DNA of 41,803 nt from a bacterium UBP8_UBA6595 (GCA_002433595.1 DJIL01000046.1:1-41803), one strand, 5' to 3'; shown: positions 31,401 through 40,468, counted from the stretch's first letter. Program-made: numbers and translations. The notes: generated by a model not told the origin, from the letters alone.

Positions 31401-33644
31401 TTATTGAGACTCCAACCGAATAGTATTGAGAGCAGAGCCTGCCTTAAACCATGTGATTTGATTGGCATTATATGTATGGTTAACCAAAATCGCAGTCTCG
31501 GTACCATCGGTATGATGCACCACCATCGTCAACGGTTGACCCGGCGATAATTGCGTAATACCTTGAATGGATACTCGGTCCATTTCTTGCACTTGAGTAT
31601 AATCATCCGGATTCGAAAACGTAAGCGCTAAGACCCCTTGCTTTTTCAAATTGGTTTCATGAATTCGGGCAAATGACCGTACCACCACCACCTGAACACC
31701 TAAAAACCGAGCTTCCATCGCCGCATGCTCCCGAGAACTACCCTCGCCGTAGTTTTCATCCCCAATGACAACCGACCCGACGCCCCCTTTCTGATACTGT
31801 CGGGCGACATCTGGCACAGGGCCATAGTCCCCTGTATCGGCGTTTAGAACCGCATTCGTTTCGCCAGTGAATCGATTGGTAGCCCCAATTAAAAAATTAT
31901 CCGAAATATTTTCTAAATGGCCACGGTATATTAACCAAGGGCCGGCCATTGAAATATGATCCGTCGTGCATTTCCCCGACGCTTGTATCAACAAATGCAG
32001 ACGATGAAAATCCAAGCCGTCCCATGCTGGGAATGGGCGCAACACTTGCAAACGCTTGGAGTCTGGGTCAATGGTAACCGGCTGACTCGTATCGTTGACT
32101 GGCGCTTGATACCCATGCGTGTTATCGGTAAACCCCGCTTTGGGAAATACATCACCTGACGGTACCGGCAGTCGGATCGATTCCCCCGACGGCGTATCCA
32201 ACGTATCCGTCGCGGGGTTAAAGGTCAGGCGACCACCCAAAACCATTGCCGTGACCATTTCCGGTGACGCCACAAACGCATGCGTTAGCGGATTGCCATC
32301 ATTGCGCTTGGCAAAATTTCGATTAAATGAAGTGATAATAGAGTTTTTTTCCGTCACATTATGGCGTTTCCATTGACCAATACATGGGCCACACGCGTTC
32401 GCCAGTACAACAGCTCCCATTTGCCGAAATGTGTCTAACAGCCCATCGCGCTCAGCCGTTTCCCGAATCATTTCTGAACCCGGGGTAATGGTAAATTCGC
32501 ATTGGGCCTTAAGCCCCGCATCCACCGCCACTTTAGCTACCCGATGGGCACGGCTCAAATCTTCATACGATGAATTGGTACACGAGCCGACCAACCCCAC
32601 CGACAAAGGTTCCGGGTAATCATTGGCCGTCACAGCGGCTGAAAATTTAGATAAGGGCCACGCTAAGTCCGGTGTAAATGGCCCATTAATATGGGGCTCC
32701 AGCGTCGAAAGATCAATTTCAATAACCCGGTCATAGTACTGGTGGGGGTTATCCAATACCGCAGGGTCTGCCTTAAAATATGCCTGGTAGTGACTGGCCA
32801 GCTCAGCAATTGGGGCGCGATTCGTTTGTGTCAAATAGTCCGCCATTGATGTATCAAACGGGAACACCGATGTAGTAGCCCCAATTTCAGCCCCCATATT
32901 GCAAATTGTTCCTTTACCTGTACACGATATCGACTCAGCGCCTGGGCCAAAGTATTCAATGACCGCATTGGTACCCCCTTTAGCCGTTAGCAACCCCGCC
33001 AAATATAAAATGACATCTTTCGGGCTTGTCCATGATTCAGCATTAAACCGCCCGGTTAAATGTACGCCGATAATTGTGGGGAATTTCAACTCCCAAGGCA
33101 GCCCAGTCATGACATCAACGGCATCAGCCCCCCCCACCCCAACCGCTAGCATGCCCAAGCCACCGGCATTCACTGTGTGGCTGTCCGTACCAATCATAAC
33201 CCCACCGGGAAATGCATAGTTTTCTAAAACCACTTGATGAATGATTCCAGCGCCCGGTTGCCAAAATCCAATGCCGTATCGGTCCGAAACTTGTTCTAAA
33301 AACTGATACACTTCGCGATTCGAATCCACGGCACGCTTCAAATCTGATTCAGCTCCATGTTCCGCTAAAATTAAATGATCACAGTGCACTGTGGTGGGCA
33401 CAGCCGTTTGCGCCCGACCCGATTGCATAAACTGCAACAAGGCCATCTGCGCTGTGGCATCTTGCATACAGACACGATCTGGATGCAATTCAATATAGCT
33501 GTTTTTGACAGACGCCAACTCTGTATTTGAAACCGCATGGCTAATTAATAATTTCTCAGTCAATGTTAGTGGTCGCTGAATCGAATCAAGCGTCTGCTTT
33601 AGTTGTTTGTATCGCTCAGAAACGGCATCGTATTGTAGCAACAT
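31401..33644 (-). CDS. Aconitate hydratase, mitochondrial (ACO2) type
   Basis: A 747-residue aconitase (citrate to isocitrate). The layout and signatures are those of the mitochondrial-type subfamily rather than AcnA or AcnB: VPTTVHCDHLI near 82-92, GTDSHTVNAGGLGMLAVGVG near 148-167, TICNMGAEIGATTSVFP near 234-250, GSCTNSSYED near 349-358 and ACGPCIGQW near 415-423. Cys of GSCTN plus the CxxC pair bind the 4Fe-4S cluster. GEGSSREHAA near 640-649 marks the swivel domain. Length matches mature ACO2 (about 750) and is far below AcnA (about 890). An extended -10 lies 7 bases before the ATG. Symbol left open because acnA/acnB would mislead. Confidence 0.93.
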   Translation of the reverse strand: MLLQYDAVSERYKQLKQTLDSIQRPLTLTEKLLISHAVSNTELASVKNSYIELHPDRVCMQDATAQMALLQFMQSGRAQTAVPTTVHCDHLILAEHGAESDLKRAVDSNREVYQFLEQVSDRYGIGFWQPGAGIIHQVVLENYAFPGGVMIGTDSHTVNAGGLGMLAVGVGGADAVDVMTGLPWELKFPTIIGVHLTGRFNAESWTSPKDVILYLAGLLTAKGGTNAVIEYFGPGAESISCTGKGTICNMGAEIGATTSVFPFDTSMADYLTQTNRAPIAELASHYQAYFKADPAVLDNPHQYYDRVIEIDLSTLEPHINGPFTPDLAWPLSKFSAAVTANDYPEPLSVGLVGSCTNSSYEDLSRAHRVAKVAVDAGLKAQCEFTITPGSEMIRETAERDGLLDTFRQMGAVVLANACGPCIGQWKRHNVTEKNSIITSFNRNFAKRNDGNPLTHAFVASPEMVTAMVLGGRLTFNPATDTLDTPSGESIRLPVPSGDVFPKAGFTDNTHGYQAPVNDTSQPVTIDPDSKRLQVLRPFPAWDGLDFHRLHLLIQASGKCTTDHISMAGPWLIYRGHLENISDNFLIGATNRFTGETNAVLNADTGDYGPVPDVARQYQKGGVGSVVIGDENYGEGSSREHAAMEARFLGVQVVVVRSFARIHETNLKKQGVLALTFSNPDDYTQVQEMDRVSIQGITQLSPGQPLTMVVHHTDGTETAILVNHTYNANQITWFKAGSALNTIRLESQ

Positions 33645-33651
33645 AATCGTT

Positions 33652-33660
33652 ATTTTACCA
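33652..33660 (-). promoter_or_regulatory. Extended -10 before the aconitase gene
   Basis: On the minus strand TGGTAAAAT (33660-33652) is an extended -10 ending 7 bases before the aconitase ATG, inside the 18-bp gap after gpx. It would give a leaderless or nearly leaderless aconitase transcript in addition to readthrough from gpx. Confidence 0.5.
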
Positions 33661-33662
33661 AA

Positions 33663-34241
33663 CTATAGGGTTGTCTCAACTGCTTGAATCACAGCCTTGG
33701 ATAATGGTTTCTCTCGAGACCCAAACCGAGCCACCACATACCCATTGCGATCAACCAAAATTTTATTAAAATTCCATGACACTTTTCCTGTCTTCTTGGG
33801 ATTGGACTCGGTTAAGTAGCGGTATAGCGGATGTATCCAACGCCCACGAACCGGTACCTTCTCCATCATGGGGAATGATACGCCGTAATTGAGCGAACAA
33901 AAACTCGCAATGTCTGTTGCTGTTCCAGGCTCTTGATTCGCAAAGCTATTGCTGGGGACCCCCACAACAACCAATCCGCGGTCCTTGTATTGCTCATACA
34001 GTGTTTGAAGCCCTTCATATTGGTAGGTAAATCCGCATTTGCTAGCGACATTAACGAATAAAATAGACTTACCTTGAACCGATTTCCAGTCCCATTCAGT
34101 GCCTGATAATGTCTTGATTTCAATGCTGTAGAGGCCAGATGCCACCACGGGTATTTCGGGTGTATTTGCATACAAACGATCGCGAAACAACCATAAACCC
34201 AGGCCCAAACCCAAACAAAGACCCACTAAAACAGTACGCAT
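33663..34241 (-). CDS. Exported glutathione peroxidase-family protein (Cys type)
   Basis: A 192-residue GPx-fold peroxidase, reducing H2O2 or lipid peroxides, in bacteria usually with thioredoxin. The active-site Cys is in NVASKCGFTYQYEGL (about 74-88), Cys in place of selenocysteine; NQEPG and WNFNKILVDRNG supply the conserved Gln and Trp-Asn. The resolving Cys may be in FCSLNYG. An N-terminal hydrophobic segment (about 4-20) without a clear cleavage site suggests a membrane-anchored, periplasm-facing enzyme. I chose ATG 34241 because a near-perfect AAGGAGG lies 6 bases before it; the longer frame runs into the tRNA gene. Confidence 0.88.
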   Translation of the reverse strand: MRTVLVGLCLGLGLGLWLFRDRLYANTPEIPVVASGLYSIEIKTLSGTEWDWKSVQGKSILFVNVASKCGFTYQYEGLQTLYEQYKDRGLVVVGVPSNSFANQEPGTATDIASFCSLNYGVSFPMMEKVPVRGRWIHPLYRYLTESNPKKTGKVSWNFNKILVDRNGYVVARFGSREKPLSKAVIQAVETTL

Positions 34242-34247
34242 AAAGGA

Positions 34248-34271
34248 CCTCCTTGACCGTGTGTCATTATA
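34248..34271 (-). promoter_or_regulatory. gpx promoter -10 and Shine-Dalgarno, abutting the tRNA
   Basis: On the minus strand TATAAT (34271-34266) begins at the very next base after the tRNA CCA. AAGGAGG (34254-34248), the strongest Shine-Dalgarno in the window, follows 6 bases before the ATG. Seventeen bases upstream of the -10, the tRNA T-loop TTCGAA (34294-34289) sits at the -35 position. Confidence 0.5.
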
Positions 34272-34347
34272 TGGAGCGGGATACCAGATTCGAACTGGCG
34301 ACCTTTTGCTTGGCAAGCAAATGCTCTACCAACTGAGCTAATCCCGC
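34272..34347 (-). tRNA. tRNA-Gly (anticodon GCC)
   Basis: A complete 76-base cloverleaf on the minus strand. The acceptor stem GCGGGAT pairs with ATCCCGC; the D-arm is GCTC...GAGC; the anticodon stem TTTGC/GCAAA closes the loop TTGCCAA, giving anticodon GCC (glycine). The T-arm GCCAG-TTCGAAT-CTGGT follows. The 3' CCA is encoded (34274-34272), after discriminator base T. It lies between the PPIase gene and gpx. Confidence 0.97.
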
Positions 34348-34354
34348 ACATAGT

Positions 34355-34382
34355 GTTTTAGCTTACCATGATTATTAGACAA
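34355..34382 (-). promoter_or_regulatory. Probable promoter of tRNA-Gly
   Basis: On the minus strand TTGTCT (34382-34377), a 16-base spacer and TAAAAC (34360-34355) precede the tRNA by 7 bases, the right distance for transcription to begin close to the mature 5' end. Confidence 0.45.
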
Positions 34383-34392
34383 CCGTGAAGCA

Positions 34393-35844
34393 CTACTCTG
34401 TTTCTGTTACACGACTTGCTGCGGCAGCACTATCCGCTTTTAATGCGGTCGTAAGCTGCTGACGCTGCTGATCTATAGACTTAAAGTCAGCCGACATGCC
34501 CGCTTCTGTATAGGCAACCGCTAAGGCATCCAAGGTGGTTAAGTCTGTCTTGCCTAGCGCCAAAGCTTTGGCATACGCAGCCTTCATTTTTTTTCGGTTT
34601 CCTCGATCATAATAATAGTGGCCTTGAGCCACGTATACGGAGGGCCATGGGCTCGTATCCTGAATCAAATCTGCTTTTAGCGTCGTTTTTTTCCACTCAG
34701 TATCCGCCAAGGCATATTGGTCGGTATCCGCATACAACTTAGCTAAAAAATAGTGTGGAATTGGTGAGTTTGGGTCTTGAGACACGCTCGATTCAAAGGC
34801 CTGAATCGCGTCTGTATATGCCCCTGTTTTTAAAGCATGAACGCCTTTGAGTAGCGGGTTAATAATAATTAACGGATTCGTGCCGGTCATAGCCAAAAAC
34901 AGGCCATCTTTTGCGTACTGCGCTTTTGCTTTAGCAACGACTTGCCGTTCGGATGCAAAGTCGTCCGGCTCAATAACTTTAACCGGGCGCCGCTCAGACA
35001 CTCGAATTAAGTGCCACCCAAATTGTGTTTGGACAGGCTCAGACAACGCACCATCCGCCAAAGCATACGCCGCGTCGGCAAAGGCAGTCACCACTGTATG
35101 GTACCGAATCCACCCCAAATCCCCACCCGATTGTGCATTGCTAGAATCCGCGGAATACTGATTAGCGGCTTGAGTAAATGACACGTTACCACGCAAAATA
35201 TCATCGCGAATATCCGTAATTAATGCCTGTGCTTCGTCGGGTTGCTCCGGGTCAATGGGAATTAAAATATGACGCGTCAACAATTCGGTATAAAAATCGG
35301 TAATATCTTGGTCACTAATGGATACTTGATTTAACTTTTTTTGCACTTTTTGAACCCGTATGTTGTTTTCTAACCGTACTTTATACTGATCATAACTTAG
35401 GCCATTCTCTGCCAATCGTTTCCGCAAATCCGATTGCCGGGTAATGGCTAGGCCTTGCATTACCTGTTGCAAATATGACTTGTATTCCGATCGAGTCACG
35501 GTAACGTCTGTGGCACGCGCATGGTGCAACAATAGCGAAAACTCCATGGCGCGTTGAAAGGCATAATAATACCGATCCATGAGCGTTTCAGGAGTGGGCT
35601 TTCGATGGCGGTCCGATTCGCCAGATGCCGCTTGAACTTCTGAGAAAAACCCAAAGAATTTTTGACCCGATATTGGAATATCTCCAATTATTGCCACATA
35701 ATCCGTTGGCCGCTCTGAGTTGGCCGTATTGGTACTGGATTCACTACCCCCGCCCCAAAATGTGCCCGCAAACATGGTTAACGCAAAAGACACAACGATC
35801 CCCCACCCGATCCATTTAATATTATTTCGAAATATTCCTAACAT
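34393..35844 (-). CDS. Membrane-anchored parvulin-type PPIase with TPR domain
   Basis: A 483-residue protein: N-terminal membrane segment (about 12-32), a SurA/PpiD-like helical chaperone region (about 50-190), one parvulin (rotamase) domain (about 190-290) with RHILIPID at its start and GGDLGW and FGWHLIRV later, then TPR-like helices (about 335-450). Parvulins assist folding of secreted and outer-membrane proteins in the periplasm. The single anchor recalls PpiD; the TPR tail is an unusual addition. It follows ftsX by 3 bases, at the end of the division/envelope run, and precedes tRNA-Gly. Clients are unknown. Confidence 0.85.
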   Translation of the reverse strand: MLGIFRNNIKWIGWGIVVSFALTMFAGTFWGGGSESSTNTANSERPTDYVAIIGDIPISGQKFFGFFSEVQAASGESDRHRKPTPETLMDRYYYAFQRAMEFSLLLHHARATDVTVTRSEYKSYLQQVMQGLAITRQSDLRKRLAENGLSYDQYKVRLENNIRVQKVQKKLNQVSISDQDITDFYTELLTRHILIPIDPEQPDEAQALITDIRDDILRGNVSFTQAANQYSADSSNAQSGGDLGWIRYHTVVTAFADAAYALADGALSEPVQTQFGWHLIRVSERRPVKVIEPDDFASERQVVAKAKAQYAKDGLFLAMTGTNPLIIINPLLKGVHALKTGAYTDAIQAFESSVSQDPNSPIPHYFLAKLYADTDQYALADTEWKKTTLKADLIQDTSPWPSVYVAQGHYYYDRGNRKKMKAAYAKALALGKTDLTTLDALAVAYTEAGMSADFKSIDQQRQQLTTALKADSAAAASRVTETE

Positions 35845-35847
35845 AAT

Positions 35848-36723
35848 TTATTTGAGTGTCCGACTAATTGAGATATAAGCACCTACAATACCCAAGACTG
35901 TTCCTATTATAAACAAACCGGTGTAAATCCACCATAGCACGGGTGAATTAAAAATTAAGGGCATGAATGGAAATTGCTGTTGAATGTATCGAGCAACCGC
36001 ATCGTAACTAAATTTGAGTATGCCAATAGCGACACTGGAACCAGCAACCCCCAGAACGAACCCTTCGATGACAAATGGCCAGCGAATAAACCATCGCGTA
36101 GCGCCAACGAGTTGCATAATTTCCACTTCATTATGCCGAGCCATGATGGTTAGTCGAATAGTATTAACAATAATCATGAGCGTGGCGAGTAGCAATAGCG
36201 CATTAAATCCCCAACCGCTAATTCGTAGCCATTTGGATAACAACTGAATACGTTCGGTTACATACCCGCCATAGACAATATCTTCCACAACGGTTGTATA
36301 TGTTTTTAATTTAGCAACCATTTCTTGTATCTTGGTTTGATCGGTTACCCGAATAATCATGGTGTCGGGCAACGGGTTTTTATTAATGTATGTTGTTAGT
36401 TGGGTTCCTGAGTATTGTTGCTTCAATGTCTCCCAAGCAACCGCTTTATCCACAAATTCAACCTCCCGAACCGTGTCAAAGCCTTGCACAACTGCATGAA
36501 AATCACGTTTATCCCGACGGGTAATTTCGTCACGGAAAAACACTCTAATTTCTAATCGTGACACAAAAAAATCAGCCAGGTTATTGACATTAACCGTGAA
36601 CAGCAAAAAAAAGCCCAGCACCACCATTGAGACGGCTAACGTACACAACGACAACACACTCATTAAACCGGATCGACGCAACCCAATTCCAGCTTCACGA
36701 ATAAAAAAGAATAGGCTAGGCAT
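35848..36723 (-). CDS. ftsX: Cell division protein FtsX
   Basis: A 291-residue FtsX, the membrane partner of FtsE; the pair controls cell-wall hydrolases at the division site through the periplasmic loop. A membrane segment near 14-40 is followed by the extracytoplasmic domain (about 45-160) and three C-terminal segments (about 166-190, 211-237, 260-285). RHNEVEIMQLVGATRWFIRWP (near 197-217) is the conserved FtsX/permease coupling region. I chose ATG 36723 (MPSLFFFIREA), which overlaps the ftsE stop by 8 bases; the upstream extension to 36744 lies inside ftsE. Confidence 0.92.
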   Translation of the reverse strand: MPSLFFFIREAGIGLRRSGLMSVLSLCTLAVSMVVLGFFLLFTVNVNNLADFFVSRLEIRVFFRDEITRRDKRDFHAVVQGFDTVREVEFVDKAVAWETLKQQYSGTQLTTYINKNPLPDTMIIRVTDQTKIQEMVAKLKTYTTVVEDIVYGGYVTERIQLLSKWLRISGWGFNALLLLATLMIIVNTIRLTIMARHNEVEIMQLVGATRWFIRWPFVIEGFVLGVAGSSVAIGILKFSYDAVARYIQQQFPFMPLIFNSPVLWWIYTGLFIIGTVLGIVGAYISISRTLK

Positions 36724-37393
36724 AATGCCCCATAATCGTATCACTCATTACCGTGCCATTCATTAATCGAACCACCCGCCGGCGCATTTTATTCACAATA
36801 CGCCAATCGTGCGTGGCCACAATAATTGTGGTTTTTCGTTGGTTAATCTTACCCAACAATTGCATAATATCCCATGCAGTATCGGGGTCTAAATTTCCTG
36901 TCGGCTCGTCCGCCAATAAAATACGCGGTTGATGAACAATCGCACGCGCGATACAAATTCGTTGTTGTTCACCCCCCGATAAAGCTCTTGGGTACGCATG
37001 GGCTTTATTAGTCAACCCTACTAAGTCCAACACTTGGTGTACCAATTGATGAATTCGCCGACGTTTATAATGCAATACTTGCAATACAAACGCAATGTTT
37101 TCATAGACTGTTCGCCTGGGTAACAACTTATAATCTTGGAAAATCATACCCACGTCTCGACGCAATATTGGTAATTGATCGACCCGCAATCGCGTTAATT
37201 CATAAGCCAATACCTGAGCGCGCCCCGCTGATGGACATTCCCGACCATGCAAAACATTAAATAAGGTGGTTTTTCCAGAACCCGATGGGCCCACCAAAAA
37301 AACAAACTCACCTTGATCAATCGCTAAAGACACATCGTTGAGTCCATACTGGTCATTGTCATACCGTTTAGACAACGATTGAATCGCAATCAC
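36716..37393 (-). CDS. ftsE: Cell division ATP-binding protein FtsE
   Basis: A 225-residue ABC ATPase pairing with FtsX. Walker A GPSGSGKT (35-42), Q-loop in MIFQDYKLLPRRTVYENIAF, signature LSGGEQQR near 139-146, Walker B ILLADEPTGNLD near 158-169 and the switch His in VATHDWRIV are all intact. LLP..TV.EN is typical of FtsE. The GTG start at 37393 lies 4 bases after the rseP stop; the intervening ATG is out of frame and followed at once by a stop. Confidence 0.95.
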   Translation of the reverse strand: MIAIQSLSKRYDNDQYGLNDVSLAIDQGEFVFLVGPSGSGKTTLFNVLHGRECPSAGRAQVLAYELTRLRVDQLPILRRDVGMIFQDYKLLPRRTVYENIAFVLQVLHYKRRRIHQLVHQVLDLVGLTNKAHAYPRALSGGEQQRICIARAIVHQPRILLADEPTGNLDPDTAWDIMQLLGKINQRKTTIIVATHDWRIVNKMRRRVVRLMNGTVMSDTIMGHYA

Positions 37394-37397
37394 AGCA

Positions 37398-38441
37398 TTA
37401 CCGAAGCTGATCCGCGCGCATGGACCATTGACTAATGTCTTGAAACAATACCATAAGCATCACTACCAGCAACACAGCCATGCCCGCTTGGTTAATGCGT
37501 CGCTCCCAAATAGCACTTAAGCGCTTATTGCGTACGGCCTCAATGCCCAGCAACAAAAGGTGCCCCCCGTCCAATACTGGAAATGGGAATAAATTAAAAA
37601 CCCCCAGGGCCACACTAATCATCGCAAGTATGGCCACGAGTTGCGTTCCAAGTTCTTGAGACCCCACCACCTGAACAATGCCTACCGGCCCCATCAAATC
37701 ACTAAATTGAACCGTTTGGGCAATGAGCAACTGAATCGTTGTTAGCGTTGTCAGAATGCTTGACCCGGTCATTCTTGCCCCATCAACAACGGCTCTTATT
37801 GGTGTTGTTGGTTCATAATCAACACCGAATGACACGCCGATTTTATACCCATCACCCGACTCTACCGGTTGTGTTGATAGCAACTTAACCAGGCCGCTTC
37901 GCTGAATCGTCAATAAAACCTGTTGCCCATTGGACGCCTGAATTCGCTCAATAATATCCAAACGCACATCCGTCACCGCCATACCATCGACTTCAAGAAT
38001 ACGATCCCCTGTTTGCATGCCTATTGTATCCGCTGGCATACCCGAAGAAACAGCCGCAACAACTGGCTGCAACACGGGTTTTCCTGAAACGCCATACACA
38101 AGCGAAAACAAGACAAAGGCCAGGACTAAATTCATCACTGAACCCGCGACTAAAATCAACGCTCGGCCCCACCGTGTTTGGTTATAAAATAACCCCTCAT
38201 TCACAGAGGCATCCATCGGTTCATCGGAATCATCCATGCCGGCCACACGCACAAATCCGCCAATAGGAAATAACCGAAACGTGTAAAGCGTTCGTCGACC
38301 GCGACGTTTGGCAATTACAGGCCCCATTCCTACAGCAAATTCGTGAACCCCCACACCCAAATAACGAGCCGCCCAAAAATGGCCGAGCTCATGTATAACA
38401 ATAATAAAATTAATACCAAGAAGGGCTATTAAACTACTCAT
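37398..38441 (-). CDS. rseP: Site-2 protease RseP/RasP family
   Basis: A 347-residue intramembrane zinc metalloprotease that cleaves anti-sigma factors or leftover signal peptides within the membrane. HELGH (His17, Glu18, His21) in the first membrane segment and NLFPFPVLDGGHLL near 286-299 in a later one provide the metal ligands. One PDZ domain spans about 110-190 (SSGMPADTIGMQTGDRILEV), as in RasP; E. coli RseP has two. It overlaps tkt by 4 bases. Linking it to the missing sigma output of the partner switch would be speculation. Division and envelope neighbours suggest a house-keeping envelope role. Confidence 0.93.
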   Translation of the reverse strand: MSSLIALLGINFIIVIHELGHFWAARYLGVGVHEFAVGMGPVIAKRRGRRTLYTFRLFPIGGFVRVAGMDDSDEPMDASVNEGLFYNQTRWGRALILVAGSVMNLVLAFVLFSLVYGVSGKPVLQPVVAAVSSGMPADTIGMQTGDRILEVDGMAVTDVRLDIIERIQASNGQQVLLTIQRSGLVKLLSTQPVESGDGYKIGVSFGVDYEPTTPIRAVVDGARMTGSSILTTLTTIQLLIAQTVQFSDLMGPVGIVQVVGSQELGTQLVAILAMISVALGVFNLFPFPVLDGGHLLLLGIEAVRNKRLSAIWERRINQAGMAVLLVVMLMVLFQDISQWSMRADQLR

Positions 38442-40468
38442 GCAGGCTCAGTACAATCGCTATGTCTCTCTATAGAGGAAACAATTGCATCTACCGTAAA
38501 TCCAAGCTTGGATCGCAATTGATCCGCTGTGCCACTGTAGCCAAACTGATCCACCCCAATAACTAAGCCATCGTGTCCCACATACGCATGCCACCCAAAT
38601 GAGACGCCCGCTTCTATAGCGACCCGAATACCCACTGTGCGCGGTAATACGGATGCCCGGTACTCGCCGGATTGCTGATTAAACAATTCAAAACAGGGCA
38701 TACTAACGACCCGAACACGCTGTCCTTTGGCCTCAAGCCGATGCATAACCTGCATTGCCAGGCTGACTTCTGAACCGGTTGCGCATACGACACAATCTAA
38801 TGGGCCTTCACCCGGAGATTCTGTTAGCGAATACCCCCCGCGCAATGCTAACTCCCCATTGGTTTCCGCCAAATCCACAATCGCTTGACGGGTCAATATT
38901 AGAGCAGTTGGACCCGCGTAGCGCAAAGCAGCAATCCAGGCAGCTTTTGTTTCTGTTTGATCCGCTGGCCGAATGACGTTTAGCCCCGGCATTGCACGCA
39001 AACTGCTAACATGCTCAACGGGCTGATGGGTTGGGCCATCTTCACCTAAAAAGACACTGTCGTGTGTCAATTGATAGACCACCCGTAACCGCATTAATGC
39101 CGCTAGCCGAATAGCGTTTCGGCAATAGTCTGAAAAGGTCAGAAACGTGCCTATGTACGGAAGAATACCGCCATGCAATGCCAAGCCATTGGCTATAGAT
39201 GCCATTGCAAACTCTCGCACCCCATATTTAAGCTGCGGGTGCTCATACTGGTTTGCTGAAATAATACCCGCCCCCACAATACCTGTTGAATCTGAACACG
39301 ATAGATCCGCAGATCCGCCCAACACATTGGGTAAGTTATCGACAATAACCTGAATTAGCGCGTGGGAAATTGCACGCGTAGCCGCATTGGGCTTTATACT
39401 GGCCGTCCGCACCGCATGTTCTGTTTGCTTCCATGCTGGTGCATCATCTGATTGCGTTGCCGCCCATCGCTTGGTCATTCGTGGATGCGTTGCCTGCCAT
39501 TCATCCATATGCCGATTCCATCGTGCCACATAGTCTCTTCCCCGCTCTGTATAGTGTGTCCTAGTCGTCATTACCGCTGGATCCACATAAAACAAAGGCT
39601 CCGGCGGTATCCCGTGGTAGGCTTTGGTTGCCTGCGTCTCGTTTAAACCCAATGGCTTACCATGCGCCTCGGACGTGTTGGAAACAGTGGGCGCCCCCTG
39701 ACCTATGGTTGTTTTGGCCATAATCAACACCGGCTTTGGATGCTGGCGGGCATCGGTCAACGCCTGGTCAATGGCCGCAACGTCGTGTCCATCTACGCGA
39801 ATAACATGCCATCCATACGCGCGATATCGGGCGCCCACATCTTCTGTGAAACATTCTTTTGTAGGGCCGTCCAAACAAATTTCATTATCATCATAAATGA
39901 GTGTTACATTTTGAAGTTTTAAATGCCCCGCCAATGACGACGCTTCTGAGCTAACACCTTCCATTAAACACCCATCACCGGCCAAAATATAGGTATGCGG
40001 CAAATTATCAGCATCCATACCCCATTGATACAAGGCATTCTGATGTTGGGCACCCAGCGCCAGCCCAATGCCCATGGCAATTCCTTGCCCCAAAGGGCCC
40101 GTTGTGGCTTCAACGCCCGGTGTTTCCCGATACTCTGGATGCCCTGGTGTTGGACTTTCGCATTGTCGAAATTGACGAATCGAATCCAAACTAACGCCAT
40201 AACCAACCAAATGCAACACACTATAAAGCACCATGGAGCCGTGACCCGCCGATAAAACAAACCGGTCTCGGCCTGCCCAATCGGGTACCTGGGGATGAAA
40301 CCGCAACTGACGGGCGTATAAGCACGCCACAATGTCGGCACAGCCCAAGGGGAGCCCTGGATGCCCACTATTAGCGGCTTCAATTGCATCCATACTTAGC
40401 CCCCGAATGCCACGAGCTAATTGAGCAACCGCAGTGAAATTGATTGGGGGTGTGTCTGATTTTATCAT
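38438..40468 (-). CDS. tkt: Transketolase
   Basis: A 676-residue transketolase, moving two-carbon ketol units between sugar phosphates in the pentose phosphate pathway with thiamine diphosphate. SGHPGLPLG (34-42), GPLGQGIA near 124, the TPP motif GDGCLMEGVSSEASSLAGH near 166-184 with NEICLDGPT, and the pyrimidine-domain GEDGPTHQPVEH near 475 are all present. Length matches the full-length enzyme (about 665). It starts 4 bp after the sepF stop and overlaps rseP by 4 bases. Confidence 0.97.
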   Translation of the reverse strand: MIKSDTPPINFTAVAQLARGIRGLSMDAIEAANSGHPGLPLGCADIVACLYARQLRFHPQVPDWAGRDRFVLSAGHGSMVLYSVLHLVGYGVSLDSIRQFRQCESPTPGHPEYRETPGVEATTGPLGQGIAMGIGLALGAQHQNALYQWGMDADNLPHTYILAGDGCLMEGVSSEASSLAGHLKLQNVTLIYDDNEICLDGPTKECFTEDVGARYRAYGWHVIRVDGHDVAAIDQALTDARQHPKPVLIMAKTTIGQGAPTVSNTSEAHGKPLGLNETQATKAYHGIPPEPLFYVDPAVMTTRTHYTERGRDYVARWNRHMDEWQATHPRMTKRWAATQSDDAPAWKQTEHAVRTASIKPNAATRAISHALIQVIVDNLPNVLGGSADLSCSDSTGIVGAGIISANQYEHPQLKYGVREFAMASIANGLALHGGILPYIGTFLTFSDYCRNAIRLAALMRLRVVYQLTHDSVFLGEDGPTHQPVEHVSSLRAMPGLNVIRPADQTETKAAWIAALRYAGPTALILTRQAIVDLAETNGELALRGGYSLTESPGEGPLDCVVCATGSEVSLAMQVMHRLEAKGQRVRVVSMPCFELFNQQSGEYRASVLPRTVGIRVAIEAGVSFGWHAYVGHDGLVIGVDQFGYSGTADQLRSKLGFTVDAIVSSIERHSDCTEPA

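Noticed and set aside
32899..33219. Open frame of 106 codons on the plus strand inside the aconitase gene
   Set aside because: Antisense shadow of a clearly conserved gene, with low-complexity Pro/Ala-rich translation and no start signals.
34242..34316. Longer gpx reaching into the tRNA-Gly gene
   Set aside because: The extra residues are a translation of tRNA sequence; the ATG at 34241 has a near-perfect Shine-Dalgarno and starts the hydrophobic segment.
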